Shown here in pieces: positions 53,330 to 62,819 of a stretch of DNA of 64,000 nt (its first letter is position 1; each line of letters opens with the position of its first letter). The notes beneath the pieces were generated by a model, which was not told the origin of the DNA, ran no database searches, and saw only the letters and a program-made list of their open reading frames with translations. The position numbers were made by a program, and so were the translations under genes. The stretch is taken from positions 1,054,001-1,118,000 of the forward strand of contig CAWDUC010000020.1 in the NCBI GenBank assembly GCA_963805405.1, read 5' to 3'. This DNA is from JAEUMG01 sp963805405. GTDB lineage: Bacteria > Pseudomonadota > Alphaproteobacteria > Rhizobiales > Aestuariivirgaceae.

Positions 53330-53500
53330 ACCCCTCCCTCCGCCTCGCCGCAAAGCGGCGTGGGGAGGGTGGCGCGAAGCGCCGGGTGGGGTTTCTCAGC
53401 AAAATCGATACGCGCTGGCATGGTGGGGCCACCCCACCCGCCTCCCCCGGATCAAGTCCGGGGTCGGCACCCTCCCCACCTTCGGTGGCGGAGGGAAAAA
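53330..53500. repeat. nested palindromic intergenic repeat
   Basis: Three pairs of inverted repeats nest inside each other: TCCCTCCGCC (53335-53344) with GGCGGAGGGA (53487-53496); GGGGAGGGT (53362-53370) with ACCCTCCCC (53469-53477); CGGGTGGGG (53383-53391) with CCCCACCCG (53432-53440). The whole can fold into one long cruciform. This kind of mobile intergenic palindrome is common in Hyphomicrobiales. It separates parE from the EEP gene and may stop transcription. Confidence 0.7.
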
Positions 53501-53510
53501 AATTCGATCG

Positions 53511-55547
53511 TCACACATCCAGTTCCGCTTCGGGCACGAATTGGGCGCGTTCGGAGATGAATTTGAAGCGTTCCTCGGGCTTGTTGCCCATGAGCTGCTC
53601 GACGATCCTGGCGGTGGTCGCGCGTTCGTCTTCGAGCAAGGTGACGCGCAGGAGCGCGCGCTTCTTCGGGTCCATCGTGGTTTCCTTGAGCTGGCTCGCC
53701 AGCATCTCGCCCAGGCCCTTGAAGCGGCCGATCTCGACCTTGCCGCGACTTGAGAATTCACTTTTCAGTAATTCGTCGCGGTGTTTGTCGTCGCGTGCGT
53801 ATGCGATCTTGCCGCCTTGCGAGAGCTTGTAGAGCGGGGGCACAGCCAGATAGAGATGGCCCTGTTCGATAAGGAGCGGCATCTGGCGGTAGAAGAAGGT
53901 GATGAGCAGGCTCGCGATATGCGCGCCATCGACATCGGCATCGGTCATCACGATGATCTTCTCGTAGCGCAGATCCTCTTCGCGATAGCTCGCGCCGGTG
54001 CCGCAGCCGAGCGCCTGAACGAGATCGGCCAATTGCTGGTTCTGGGCGAGTTTGTCCTTGCCGGCGCTAGCGACGTTCAAAATCTTGCCGCGCAACGGCA
54101 GGATCGCCTGGTTCTCGCGGTTGCGCCCCGACTTTGCCGAGCCGCCGGCTGAATCGCCTTCGACGATGAAAAGCTCGGATCCCGCGGCACCCGAAGCTGA
54201 ACAATCGGCAAGCTTGCCGGGAAGACGCAATTTGCGAACTGCGGTCTTGCGGCCGACTTCCTTTTCCTGGCGGCGGCGAATGCGATCATCGGCACGCTCG
54301 ACGATCCAGTCGAGCAAGCGGTCGGCCTGGGCCGGATGTCCGGTCAGCCAATGATCGAAGTGATCCCTGAGCGCCGTCTCGACAATGCGGGCCGCTTCGG
54401 CGGTCGCAAGCTTTTCCTTGGTCTGGCCCTGGAATTCCGGCTCGCGGATGAAGACGGAGAGCAAAGCACCGGCACTCGTCATGACGTCATCGCCAGTGAT
54501 GATGCCGGCGCGCTTGTTGCCGGCAAGTTCGGCGTAATTCTTCAGCGAGCGCAAGAGTGCGGTACGCAAGCCCTGCTCATGCGTGCCGCCTTCAATGGTC
54601 GGAATTGTATTGCAGTATGACGAGACGAAGCCGTCCTCGCCGGCAAACCAGGCGATCGCCCATTCGACGGACCCGTGGCCGCCGGGCTTTGTCACCTTGC
54701 CGGCAAAAATCTCATCGGCAACGCGCGGCTTTCCTTCCAGGCGCTCTTCGAGAAAATCCTTGAGGCCACCGGGAAAGTGCAGGACGGCGCTCTCGGGCGT
54801 GTCCTTGTCCTTGATGCGGGCGGGATCGCAATGCCAGCGGATTTCGACGCCGCCAAAAAGATAGGCCTTGGAGCGCGCCATGCGAAACAGGCGATTGGAG
54901 CTGAATTCCACGGACTTGCCGAAGATCTGCGGATCGGGATGGAAGCGTACCGACGTGCCGCGGCGGTTGTTGATCTTGCCGAGCTTTTCAATCTTGCCCG
55001 TGGGCTTGCCGCGTACATATTCCTGCCGGAAAAGCTGCTGGCCGCGCGCAACTTCGACGACGAGATGGTCCGAGAGTGCGTTGACCACCGAGACGCCGAC
55101 GCCATGGAGGCCGCCTGAGGTTTCATAGACCTTGGAATCGAATTTGCCGCCGGCATGCAGCGTCGTCATGATCACTTCAAGGGCAGATTTGTCCTTGAAT
55201 TTGGGATGCGGATCGACCGGGACGCCACGGCCATTGTCGATGACGGTCAGATAGCCGTCCTTGCCATAGTCGACATCGATCCAGGAAGCGTGACCGGCGA
55301 CCGCCTCGTCCATGCAGTTATCGATCACCTCGGCGAAGAGATGGTGCAATGCCTTCTCGTCGGTGCCGCCAATATACATGCCGGGGCGGCGACGTACGGG
55401 CTCGAGACCTTCGAGAACCTCGATATCGGCAGCGGTGTAACTCTCCTCGGCGCTGCCCTTGATCTTCATCGCCCGCGCCTTTGCAGCGGCCGGGGCCATT
55501 TCAGCCTCCAGCTTGTCGAACAGGTCACGGACTTTCGGCTTCGGCAT
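53511..55547 (-). CDS. parE: DNA topoisomerase IV subunit B
   Basis: A 678-residue ATPase subunit of topoisomerase IV, which unlinks daughter chromosomes. GHKL ATPase motifs are present (EVIDNCMDEAVAGHA with the catalytic Glu, VIDNGRGVPVDPHP, GGKFDSKVYETSGGLHGVG), then the transducer domain and the TOPRIM domain (FIVEGDSAGGSAKSGR, VMTDADVDGAHI). The C-terminal GRFKGLGEM motif is intact. TOPRIM wording and length (gyrB would be about 800) point to ParE rather than GyrB. ATG 55547 starts MPKPKVRDLF. Confidence 0.93.
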   Translation of the reverse strand: MPKPKVRDLFDKLEAEMAPAAAKARAMKIKGSAEESYTAADIEVLEGLEPVRRRPGMYIGGTDEKALHHLFAEVIDNCMDEAVAGHASWIDVDYGKDGYLTVIDNGRGVPVDPHPKFKDKSALEVIMTTLHAGGKFDSKVYETSGGLHGVGVSVVNALSDHLVVEVARGQQLFRQEYVRGKPTGKIEKLGKINNRRGTSVRFHPDPQIFGKSVEFSSNRLFRMARSKAYLFGGVEIRWHCDPARIKDKDTPESAVLHFPGGLKDFLEERLEGKPRVADEIFAGKVTKPGGHGSVEWAIAWFAGEDGFVSSYCNTIPTIEGGTHEQGLRTALLRSLKNYAELAGNKRAGIITGDDVMTSAGALLSVFIREPEFQGQTKEKLATAEAARIVETALRDHFDHWLTGHPAQADRLLDWIVERADDRIRRRQEKEVGRKTAVRKLRLPGKLADCSASGAAGSELFIVEGDSAGGSAKSGRNRENQAILPLRGKILNVASAGKDKLAQNQQLADLVQALGCGTGASYREEDLRYEKIIVMTDADVDGAHIASLLITFFYRQMPLLIEQGHLYLAVPPLYKLSQGGKIAYARDDKHRDELLKSEFSSRGKVEIGRFKGLGEMLASQLKETTMDPKKRALLRVTLLEDERATTARIVEQLMGNKPEERFKFISERAQFVPEAELDV

Positions 55548-55990
55548 GAAATTCCCCACACGAATCAAAACTCGACAGCAAATTCCTACCTAACCTGAAT
55601 TGAGATTGAGGCGGAAGAAGCCGCTGGGAATTGGCTTATCACGCGGAGAATCGGGCCAAATGACGGCTATCAAAAAATTGGCCCCGCCGGTGATGTGCCG
55701 CGCGGGGCCTCTGGATATCGGTGCCTCATGCACCGGAGGTCCTGATCAAGAAGAACCTTGTTCTTGCGGATGCCCGCCAGATGCGAAGCAATCGGACAAG
55801 AGATCGATTTAACGTGGGTGACTATTTTAACGTGGGTGACTATTTTGAGGGGCTGTCCGGGCAGCCTCAATGGCCTTCAGCCCGACAGCCGCGAACGGCC
55901 AGGTGGTTTCAATTTCGTAACCTCCCTTCGCGTCCCGACCGAATGCTGCGCCCGCATCCGCGGACGGTCAAATCACGATAAAGGTCAAGC
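55548..55990. other. intergenic region with an 18-bp tandem repeat
   Basis: No supported gene in 440 bases upstream of parE. AACGTGGGTGACTATTTT occurs twice in a row (55811-55828 and 55829-55846). A plus-strand frame (55721-55981) spans the repeat but has no ribosome-binding site or recognisable product. Confidence 0.55.
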
Positions 55991-56635
55991 CTACTGCTGC
56001 TTTTGCGGCGTGACGGTAAGGTCCGGCGAAACTTCGAGCGAGCCGCCGTCGACATTGGCTCCGTCGCGCGAGTAGATGAAACATTTGGCGGCTGCGGCGC
56101 GCTCCTTCTTGTCGCAAGTGGCAAGCGCCTCCTTCTCCGCCTCCTCGATCGAAGCCGCCTCCCATGAGCGCGCCCACGGCCCCTTCAGGCTCAATGCAAA
56201 GGCTTTGTGGCCGGGCTTTTCCACGAGACCCTGAAGTGCCGACCATGCGTCGGCATCAAGCGTCAGGTCGCGCAATGGAAGCGGCTGATCGAGCTTGGAT
56301 GCGTCGGCCCGCGCCTGCTGGGCAAATTGCAGTGCAAGCGGCAGCATCGCGCCGTTCTGATCAATGATAATGCAGCCAGCTTTCGCATCGCCACCCTTGT
56401 CGCATTCAACGAGGGCGGCCCTCACCGCGGCGAGGCCACTCGCATAACCGGTTTGGGCGGAGAACCGCCCCCCCGGGCCGGCCGCAAATGCCTTCTCGCC
56501 CGGCGCGCTCTGATAAGCTCCGTAGGCTTTCACCTGCTCCTCGTTCAACGGGATAAGCGGTGGCTCAAAGGCCTCGGCGCTGACCGCCGACAGGCCCCAA
56601 ATTGCCAAAAACAGGAGAAATGTCTTGCTCACCAT
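55991..56635 (-). CDS. secreted hypothetical protein, 214 aa
   Basis: Residues 1-22 are a signal peptide (MVSKTFLLFLAIWGLSAVSAEA). The mature protein has two segments that resemble each other around conserved cysteines (ECDKGGDAKAGCIIIDQNG and TCDKKERAAAAKCFIYSRDG) after alanine-rich helices, so it looks like an internal duplication, perhaps of a DUF4189-like unit. Function unknown. ATG 56635 was preferred over the longer frame because it opens the signal peptide. Confidence 0.65.
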   Translation of the reverse strand: MVSKTFLLFLAIWGLSAVSAEAFEPPLIPLNEEQVKAYGAYQSAPGEKAFAAGPGGRFSAQTGYASGLAAVRAALVECDKGGDAKAGCIIIDQNGAMLPLALQFAQQARADASKLDQPLPLRDLTLDADAWSALQGLVEKPGHKAFALSLKGPWARSWEAASIEEAEKEALATCDKKERAAAAKCFIYSRDGANVDGGSLEVSPDLTVTPQKQQ

Positions 56636-56805
56636 GTTCGATTTCCCTCCGCCAACACACAAGGCTTCGCGAGTAATTCCGGCGGGAACGTGGCGGATGG
56701 GCAACAGCCATCGGGCCTCGAATCGTGCATACTCTTAGTCACGAGAGACGGGGGCGGCGGGCAAATTCATAACCTCCCAAGCGTACCAAACTAGAGGGGC
56801 TCCTC

Positions 56806-56837
56806 CGGGCGGCAAAATTAGCCGCCCGCTTTCTTTT
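56806..56837 (+). terminator. terminator-like hairpin upstream of rhlE
   Basis: CGGGCGGC (56806-56813) and GCCGCCCG (56821-56828) form a perfect 8-bp stem with loop AAAATTA, followed by CTTTCTTTT. It has every feature of a plus-strand intrinsic terminator, yet no plus-strand gene ends before it. It may end a small RNA or act as an attenuator in the rhlE leader. Confidence 0.6.
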
Positions 56838-57022
56838 GCAGCCCCCCATGACGCAAATTTAACCGGTTTTATTAGGGTTTCAGCGCATTTGCCGCAGTTT
56901 CAGGGTTTGACTTTGGCCGGGTTGACACTATGTTCCCGGCTCAGTCTGGCGCCCCCTGTAGCCGCCGAGCCATTGCGGGCGCGCCCTTTTTCACCATCGG
57001 CAGAACGGTACTTCACAGCGAG

Positions 57023-58435
57023 ATGTCATTCGCAGAGCTCGGATTGAGCCCCAAAGTAATCGACGCGGTTGCCGCGGCGGGTTTTTCGACTCCTACTGCC
57101 ATTCAGGCGCAAGCCATACCTCATGCGTTGGCCCGCAAAGACGTACTTGGCCTCGCGCAGACGGGCTCGGGTAAAACAGCCGCCTTCGTGCTGCCGATGC
57201 TCACGCTTCTCGAAAAGGGCCGCGCCCGCGCCCGCATGCCGCGCACGCTGATACTCGAACCGACGCGCGAACTCGCCGTCCAGGTCCGCGATGCATTTGA
57301 GACACTCGGCAAGAACCATCGTCTCACCGTTGCGCTTTTGATTGGCGGCGTGTCGTTTGACGATCAAGCGTCAAAGATCGATCGCGGCGCGGATGTGGTG
57401 ATCGCGACGCCAGGCCGGTTGCTGGATCACTTCGAGCGCGGCAAGTTGCTACTCACCGGCGTAGAGCTGCTTGTCATCGACGAAGCCGATCGCATGCTCG
57501 ACATGGGGTTCATCCCGGACATCGAGCGCATCTGCAAGACGCTCCCCTTCACGCGGCAAACACTGTTCTTCTCCGCAACCATGCCGGCCGAAATCCAGCG
57601 CATTACCGGACAGTTCCTGCACAATCCCGAACGCGTCGAAGCGACACCGCTTTCGTCGACGGTGGAGAGTCTCGAGCAATGGGTCGTCAAGGTGCCCAAC
57701 GATGCCAAGGACAAACGCGAGGCGCTGCGCCAGCTCATGCGCACCCAGACGAACATCAAGAACGCTATCGTCTTCGCCAACCGCAAGACAACCGTGGCGC
57801 TTCTTGAAACGTCACTGAAGCGGCACGGCTTCAATGCGGCGGCGCTGCATGGCGACATGGATCAATCGGCGCGGCTGAAAACGCTTTCGGCGTTTCGCGC
57901 CGGCGAGGTCACTCATCTTATCGCTTCTGACGTTGCGGCTCGCGGTCTCGACATCCCGGAAGTCAGTCACGTCTTCAATTACGACGTTCCGATCCATGCC
58001 GAAGATTACGTCCATCGTGTCGGTCGCACCGGTCGCGCCGGCCGCGAGGGCCAAGCCTTCACCATGGTCAGCAAACTCGATACCAAACATCTCAAGGCGA
58101 TCGAGCAGTTGATCAAGAAGGAAATCGCCTGGTTTGGCGATACTCCCAAGGAAGAGCCAGTCGAAGCGCGCGAGGAACGGCCGAAGCGGCAATCATCGCG
58201 ACGGGGTGCCAAGCCCGAGCGCCAGGCGAAAGCCGAGCCCGAACATAAGCCTGATCAGCAAACAATTGCGCCGGAGCGTGAGCATAAGCCTGAGCGTGAA
58301 CGCGCTCCACGGTCCGAGAAGCCGCAGCGCTCACGCCGGCCCGAGCCGCGGCATCTTCCCGATGCACCAGATACAGGTGGCTTTCATTCGGGCAACATGC
58401 CGGCCTTCCTCGCAAGGCCGGTCCGGTCGGCCTAA
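57023..58435 (+). CDS. rhlE: DEAD-box RNA helicase RhlE
   Basis: A 470-residue RNA helicase that remodels ribosomal and messenger RNA, often induced by cold. Motifs in order: Q motif (GFSTPTAIQAQAIP), I AQTGSGKT, Ia PTRELAVQ, GG, Ib ATPGRLLD, II DEAD (LLVIDEADRMLDMGF), III SAT, then helicase-C motifs IV-VI ending HRVGRTGRAGREG. The tail after about residue 380 is Arg/Lys/Pro/Glu-rich and disordered, as in RhlE proteins. ATG 57023 begins MSFAELGLSPKV; a longer frame to 56930 is unlikely. It converges with the tfoX-like gene and overlaps it by 4 bases. Confidence 0.93.
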   Translation: MSFAELGLSPKVIDAVAAAGFSTPTAIQAQAIPHALARKDVLGLAQTGSGKTAAFVLPMLTLLEKGRARARMPRTLILEPTRELAVQVRDAFETLGKNHRLTVALLIGGVSFDDQASKIDRGADVVIATPGRLLDHFERGKLLLTGVELLVIDEADRMLDMGFIPDIERICKTLPFTRQTLFFSATMPAEIQRITGQFLHNPERVEATPLSSTVESLEQWVVKVPNDAKDKREALRQLMRTQTNIKNAIVFANRKTTVALLETSLKRHGFNAAALHGDMDQSARLKTLSAFRAGEVTHLIASDVAARGLDIPEVSHVFNYDVPIHAEDYVHRVGRTGRAGREGQAFTMVSKLDTKHLKAIEQLIKKEIAWFGDTPKEEPVEAREERPKRQSSRRGAKPERQAKAEPEHKPDQQTIAPEREHKPERERAPRSEKPQRSRRPEPRHLPDAPDTGGFHSGNMPAFLARPVRSA

Positions 58436-58785
58436 CGCGCTTTCTTTGCTGGCTTGGCTGACTTAACCGCGACCTTGAGGGCCTTGCGGCACCAGTTCGC
58501 CATTTCGTCGGGATCATCAAGGCAGCGTTCCGGCGCGCGCCAGTAGGCCATGACAGTCCGGGGATTGCGCTTGGTCTGATAGGTAAAGGGCGAAAGTCCT
58601 TCAGCCTTGAAGTCGGCTTCATTGGTCACATCGGCCTTGAAGTAGAGAGTGTCATCGGCAATCAGCGCGAACATCAACCCATCACGAAAGACGCCGGCGC
58701 CACCGAACATGCGACGGACACTCACCGGACCAAAGCCCGCCATCTGTTCCGTTACAAACGCGATGAATTCAGCGCTGGTGCTCAA
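58432..58785 (-). CDS. TfoX/Sxy N-terminal-domain protein
   Basis: A 117-residue protein consisting of the TfoX_N domain (VSVRRMFGGAGVFRDGLMFALIADDTLYFK) with a short basic tail. In gammaproteobacteria TfoX activates competence. The single-domain alphaproteobacterial forms are of unknown role. Its ATG overlaps the sufA stop (ATGA), so it is the last gene of the suf operon. Confidence 0.85.
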   Translation of the reverse strand: MSTSAEFIAFVTEQMAGFGPVSVRRMFGGAGVFRDGLMFALIADDTLYFKADVTNEADFKAEGLSPFTYQTKRNPRTVMAYWRAPERCLDDPDEMANWCRKALKVAVKSAKPAKKAR

Positions 58786-59171
58786 GCGCCAGCGGGAACG
58801 GCTTCAGGCGCGGCAGGCTTGATCTGAACAGATTCGCCGCAGCCGCAAGCCGACGTCTGGTTTGGATTGTTGAAGACGAAGCCCGATTTGAGGGACGACG
58901 TCTGAAAGTCCATCTGGGTGCCGAGCAGAAACATGATCGCCTTGGCATCGATCAGGACCTTGACGCCCTTGTCCTCGATGACCTCGTCGAAGGGTTTCTG
59001 CACCTCGGCCCATTCCATGGTGTATTCCATGCCCGCGCAACCGCCGTTCTTCACGCCGACGCGCAATCCGATCACGGGGCTATCTGCCTTCGCCATGATC
59101 TGGCGGACACGATCAGCCGCGGCATCGGTAAGGGTCACAACTTTCGGGCGGGGACGGACAGTGGCAGCCAT
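58782..59171 (-). CDS. sufA: A-type iron-sulfur carrier protein
   Basis: A 129-residue SufA/ErpA-type carrier that moves iron-sulfur clusters from the SufBCD scaffold to apoproteins. The three conserved cysteines are seen as GGCAGMEY and the C-terminal SACGCGES. The last gene but one of the suf operon, six bases after sufT. Confidence 0.93.
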   Translation of the reverse strand: MAATVRPRPKVVTLTDAAADRVRQIMAKADSPVIGLRVGVKNGGCAGMEYTMEWAEVQKPFDEVIEDKGVKVLIDAKAIMFLLGTQMDFQTSSLKSGFVFNNPNQTSACGCGESVQIKPAAPEAVPAGA

Positions 59172-59177
59172 GGTTTC

Positions 59178-59573
59178 CTACCAAACATTGAGCGCAACGC
59201 GCGCTTCATCCGACATACGCGACTGATCCCAAGGGGGATCGAAAACAATTTTCACTTCGACTGAACCCACGCCGGCGACCGTGCCCACGGCATTCTCGAC
59301 CCAGCCCGGCATCTCGCCAGCCACCGGGCAGCCTGGCGCGGTCAAGGTCATCTCGATCCTGGCATTGCGATCGTCATCGATATCGACCTGATAGATAAGG
59401 CCGAGTTCATAGATGTCGACAGGGATCTCAGGGTCGTAGACCGTCTTCAGCGCCGCCACGATATCGTTGGTCATCCGGTCCAGTTCGTCAGCCGGAATGG
59501 CTGTGGCCGACGCGGTCATCGGCAATGATGGCGGCGCCTCGGCGGCGGGCGGATGGTCTTGCGCTTCGGTCAC
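59178..59573 (-). CDS. sufT: SUF system maturation protein SufT (DUF59)
   Basis: A 131-residue protein of the MIP18/DUF59 family, which helps iron-sulfur cluster transfer. The motif VYDPEIPVDIYELGLIYQVD is diagnostic, and TAPGCPVAGEMP holds the conserved cysteine. It starts with GTG at 59573, overlapping the sufS stop (GTGA). The first 30 residues are a Pro/Ala-rich extension. Confidence 0.9.
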   Translation of the reverse strand: MTEAQDHPPAAEAPPSLPMTASATAIPADELDRMTNDIVAALKTVYDPEIPVDIYELGLIYQVDIDDDRNARIEMTLTAPGCPVAGEMPGWVENAVGTVAGVGSVEVKIVFDPPWDQSRMSDEARVALNVW

Positions 59574-60819
59574 AGGAATATCCTTTGAGCTGAGATAAGC
59601 GCTTCGGCGAGCTTATCAACTTCTTCCCGGGTATTATACATGGCGAAAGACGCGCGGCAGGTTGCCGTAACGCCAAAATACGTCAACAAGGGCTGGGTGC
59701 AATGGGTGCCGGCCCTGACCGCGACCCCTGACCGGTCAATGACAGTCGCAACATCGTGGGCATGAGCGCCCTCCATGTTGAAGGAGACGATGGCGCCCTT
59801 GTCGCGCGCGCGGCCGAAAATCCGCAGCGAGTTGATCTCGGACAGGCGGGCCATGGCGTAGTCGCGCAGAGTCGGCTTCGTGCGCGGCGATGCCGGCAAA
59901 GCCGACAGAATGGATATAATCGAGGGCGGCGCCGAGGCCGATCGCCTGGACGATGGCCGGCGTCCCCGCCTCGAAGCGGTGCGGCGGGCTCGGCATAGGT
60001 GATCTTGTCGAGCGTAACCTCGCCGATCATCTCGCCGCCGCCCTGGTAGGGCGGCATGCGGCGCAGGTGGTCCATCTTGCCATAGAGCACGCCGATGCCG
60101 GTCGGCCCGTAGGTCTTGTGGCCGGTGAAGGCATAGAAATCGCAGTCGAGATCCTGGACGTCGACAGGCATATGCACGGCCGCCTGGCTGCCATCTACAA
60201 GCACTGGGATGCCACGGGCATGGGAGATGCGGATGACCTCCTTGATCGGAACGATGGTGCCGAGCGCATTCGACATCTGCGTGATGGCGACAATCTTGGT
60301 GCGCGGCGAAAGCAGCTTCTCGAATTCATCGAGGAGAAAATTGCCGTCCTGATCGATCGGCGACCATTTAATGACGGCGCCGCTGCGCTCGCGATGGAAA
60401 TGCCAGGGAACGATGTTGGAGTGGTGCTCCATGATCGAGAGCACGATCTCATCACCCTGCCCGATCACCATTCCGCCAAAGCTCTGCGCCACGAGGTTGA
60501 TTGCCTCGGTCGCGTTGCGGGTGAAGATCAACTGGTCCTTGGACGGCGCGTTGAGGAAGCGGCGCACGCTTTCGCGCGCGTCTTCATAGGCTTGCGTGGC
60601 GGCGTTTGAGAGGAAGTGGAGCCCACGGTGGACATTTGCGTATTCTTCCGTGTAGCTCTTCATGACGGCGTCAATCACCGCCTTGGGCTTCTGCGCGGAA
60701 GCGGCGTTGTCGAGATAGACCAGCGGCTTGCCGTAGACTTCGCGCGACAGGATAGGAAAGTCACGACGCACAGCAGCAACGTCGAACGCCGGCGCGATTG
60801 TGCGATGCATCGCCGTCAC
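59570..60819 (-). pseudogene. sufS: cysteine desulfurase SufS, two frameshifts
   Basis: A PLP enzyme that takes sulfur from cysteine for cluster assembly. The PLP lysine is in FYAFTGHKTYGPTG, and the active-site cysteine is in AGTHCTQPLL in the last piece. The frame shifts near 59990 (ITYAE/PPHRFEAGTPA) and near 59877 (AAHE/PTLRDYAMARL), each fitting one extra base. The total of 416 codons is the normal size. The enzyme should be needed in this organism, so the breaks are probably errors. ATG overlaps the sufD stop by 4 bases. Confidence 0.88.
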
Positions 60820-62018
60820 GATGCACCACCGTGTCTCGCAAGCCAGCCGGACGCAATATCGCCAAGCGCCTCGCGAATGTGATCATTCCCGATTATCTCG
60901 AAGGCCTCTTCGACAAAGGCGGCGACCAGCATGGCCTTCGCCTCGCGCTCCGGAATTCCACGCGAGCGCAGATAGAAAAGATGGCTGTCATCGAGGTCGC
61001 CGGAGGTCGCGCCGTGACCGCAAACGACGTCGTCGGCAAAAATCTCAAGCTCCGGCTTGGCATCGAATTCGGCGGTCTCGGAAAGCAACAAGGCATGGCT
61101 CGACTGCTTGCCATCGGTCTTCTGCGCGCCCGGATCGACGATCACCTTGCCTTGGAAGATGCCGCGAGCATGATCGTCCATTACACATTTGAAGATTTCG
61201 CGACTGGTGCAATGCGGCTTCGCATGCCTGACGACGAGGCGCGTATCCGCATGCTGGTGATCGCCAAGCAAGTAGGCGCCGGCAATACGTGCGTCGGCAT
61301 GTTCGCCGACAAAGGCATAGTGCGCGTTCTGGCGGTTGACCCTGGCACCAGTGGTCAAAGTGAAATCGCGTAGGATCGCGCGGCTCTGCAAGGTGATATC
61401 GCGATCGGCAAGATGGATGGCATCGGCGGCTTCACGCTCGAATTTGATACGATCGAGCCGCGCGCCTTCGCCGAGTGAAATCGCAATTGCCGAATTGGTG
61501 AGGTAGGAGCCCTCGCCGATGAAGGTTTCGATCAATGTTGCAGACGCGCCGGCACCGATTTCGACAGCGATCCGTGTCGCAATCGTACGGGCGTCGGCAG
61601 CCGTCGCAAGGAAAACCAGTTCGATCGGGGTGTCGATATTGGCGCCGGCCTTGATGGAGAGCGTCAGGCCGTCGGTAGCAAAATTTGCGTTCATGGCCGC
61701 AACGGGCTCGTCGGACGCGACTGCGCGCGGCAGCCCGAGCCTAATGCTCACCTCACCCGAGGCGGGTAAGCGCGATTCATCTTGAGAGAATGCCCCATTC
61801 ACGAAAACCAGGTGCGCCGCAGCCATCTGCGCCACCGGCGATCCTTCACGCAGTCTCGCCACATCCTTGGCCGAGGCCGAGATCCTGCCACCGGGAGGAT
61901 AAGGCTTGTCGATCAGCGTTCGCAGATTCGTCCAACGCCAATCTTCCATGCGGGCATGGGGAAGCATCATGCCCCCCAGGGCAAGCTCAGCAGGCGTCAG
62001 ATTGACCGCAATATTCAT
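60816..62018 (-). CDS. sufD: Fe-S cluster assembly protein SufD
   Basis: A 400-residue beta-helix scaffold subunit that pairs with SufB. Signatures are GASATLIETFIGEGSYLTNS, NAHYAFVGEHADARIAGAYL and the C-terminal VVCGHGATSGDLDDSHLFYLRSRGIPEREA. Its ATG overlaps the sufC stop. Intact and of normal length. Confidence 0.93.
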   Translation of the reverse strand: MNIAVNLTPAELALGGMMLPHARMEDWRWTNLRTLIDKPYPPGGRISASAKDVARLREGSPVAQMAAAHLVFVNGAFSQDESRLPASGEVSIRLGLPRAVASDEPVAAMNANFATDGLTLSIKAGANIDTPIELVFLATAADARTIATRIAVEIGAGASATLIETFIGEGSYLTNSAIAISLGEGARLDRIKFEREAADAIHLADRDITLQSRAILRDFTLTTGARVNRQNAHYAFVGEHADARIAGAYLLGDHQHADTRLVVRHAKPHCTSREIFKCVMDDHARGIFQGKVIVDPGAQKTDGKQSSHALLLSETAEFDAKPELEIFADDVVCGHGATSGDLDDSHLFYLRSRGIPEREAKAMLVAAFVEEAFEIIGNDHIREALGDIASGWLARHGGAS

Positions 62019-62770
62019 GCGGCGTCCTTCTCAAATTCGGCGTAGCCACGTTCTTCGAGCTCGTGAGCAAGGTTCTTGCCGCCCGACTTGACGATGCGAC
62101 CCTGAGACAAGACATGCACCACGTCCGGCACGATGTAGTCGAGCAAACGCTGGTAATGGGTTATGACGATCATGGCGCGATCGGGCGAACGAAGCGCGTT
62201 GACGCCGTCGGCCACGATACGCAAGGCATCGATGTCGAGACCCGAATCGGTCTCATCGAGAATGCACAGACTCGGCTCGAGTACGGCCATCTGCAAAATC
62301 TCGGCACGCTTCTTTTCGCCGCCTGAGAAACCGACATTGACGGCGCGTTTCAGCATGTCCTGAGACACGCCCAGACTGGCAGCGCGCGCCTTGACCAGGC
62401 GCATGAAGTCGGGCGTCGACAATTCCCTCTCGGCGCGCGCTTTCCGTTGCGCATTGAGCGCGACTTTCAGGAACTGCATGGTCGCGACGCCCGGAATCTC
62501 GATCGGATACTGGAAGGCGAGAAATACGCCCGCAGCGGCGCGCTGGTCAGGTTCCATCGCGAGAAGGTCCTGGCCCTTATAGGTCACGGAGCCTTGCGTG
62601 ACGACGTAACCCTCACGACCGGACAGCACATAGGACAATGTCGACTTGCCGGAGCCGTTTGGCCCCATGATGGCATGCACTTCGCCCGCATTCACAGTGA
62701 GGCTCAGGCCGTTGAGGATCATCCGATCCTCATGCTCAAGCTTCACATGCAAGTTCTTGATATCAAGCAT
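62015..62770 (-). CDS. sufC: Fe-S cluster assembly ATPase SufC
   Basis: A 251-residue ABC-type ATPase that drives the SufBCD scaffold. Walker A is GPNGSGKSTL, the signature NVGFSGGEKKRAEIL, and Walker B CILDETDSGLD. The long frame begins at 62830, but ATG 62770 (MLDIKNLHVKLEHEDR) matches the family start. Confidence 0.95.
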   Translation of the reverse strand: MLDIKNLHVKLEHEDRMILNGLSLTVNAGEVHAIMGPNGSGKSTLSYVLSGREGYVVTQGSVTYKGQDLLAMEPDQRAAAGVFLAFQYPIEIPGVATMQFLKVALNAQRKARAERELSTPDFMRLVKARAASLGVSQDMLKRAVNVGFSGGEKKRAEILQMAVLEPSLCILDETDSGLDIDALRIVADGVNALRSPDRAMIVITHYQRLLDYIVPDVVHVLSQGRIVKSGGKNLAHELEERGYAEFEKDAA

Positions 62771-62819
62771 AGACAAATTCGTCACCATTTTCGATTTCGG
62801 TACCCACTTCGGGTACGGA

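Noticed and set aside
55721..55981. Plus-strand gene of 86 codons over the tandem repeat
   Set aside because: No ribosome-binding site, no family, and the reading frame is composed of repeated and low-quality sequence.
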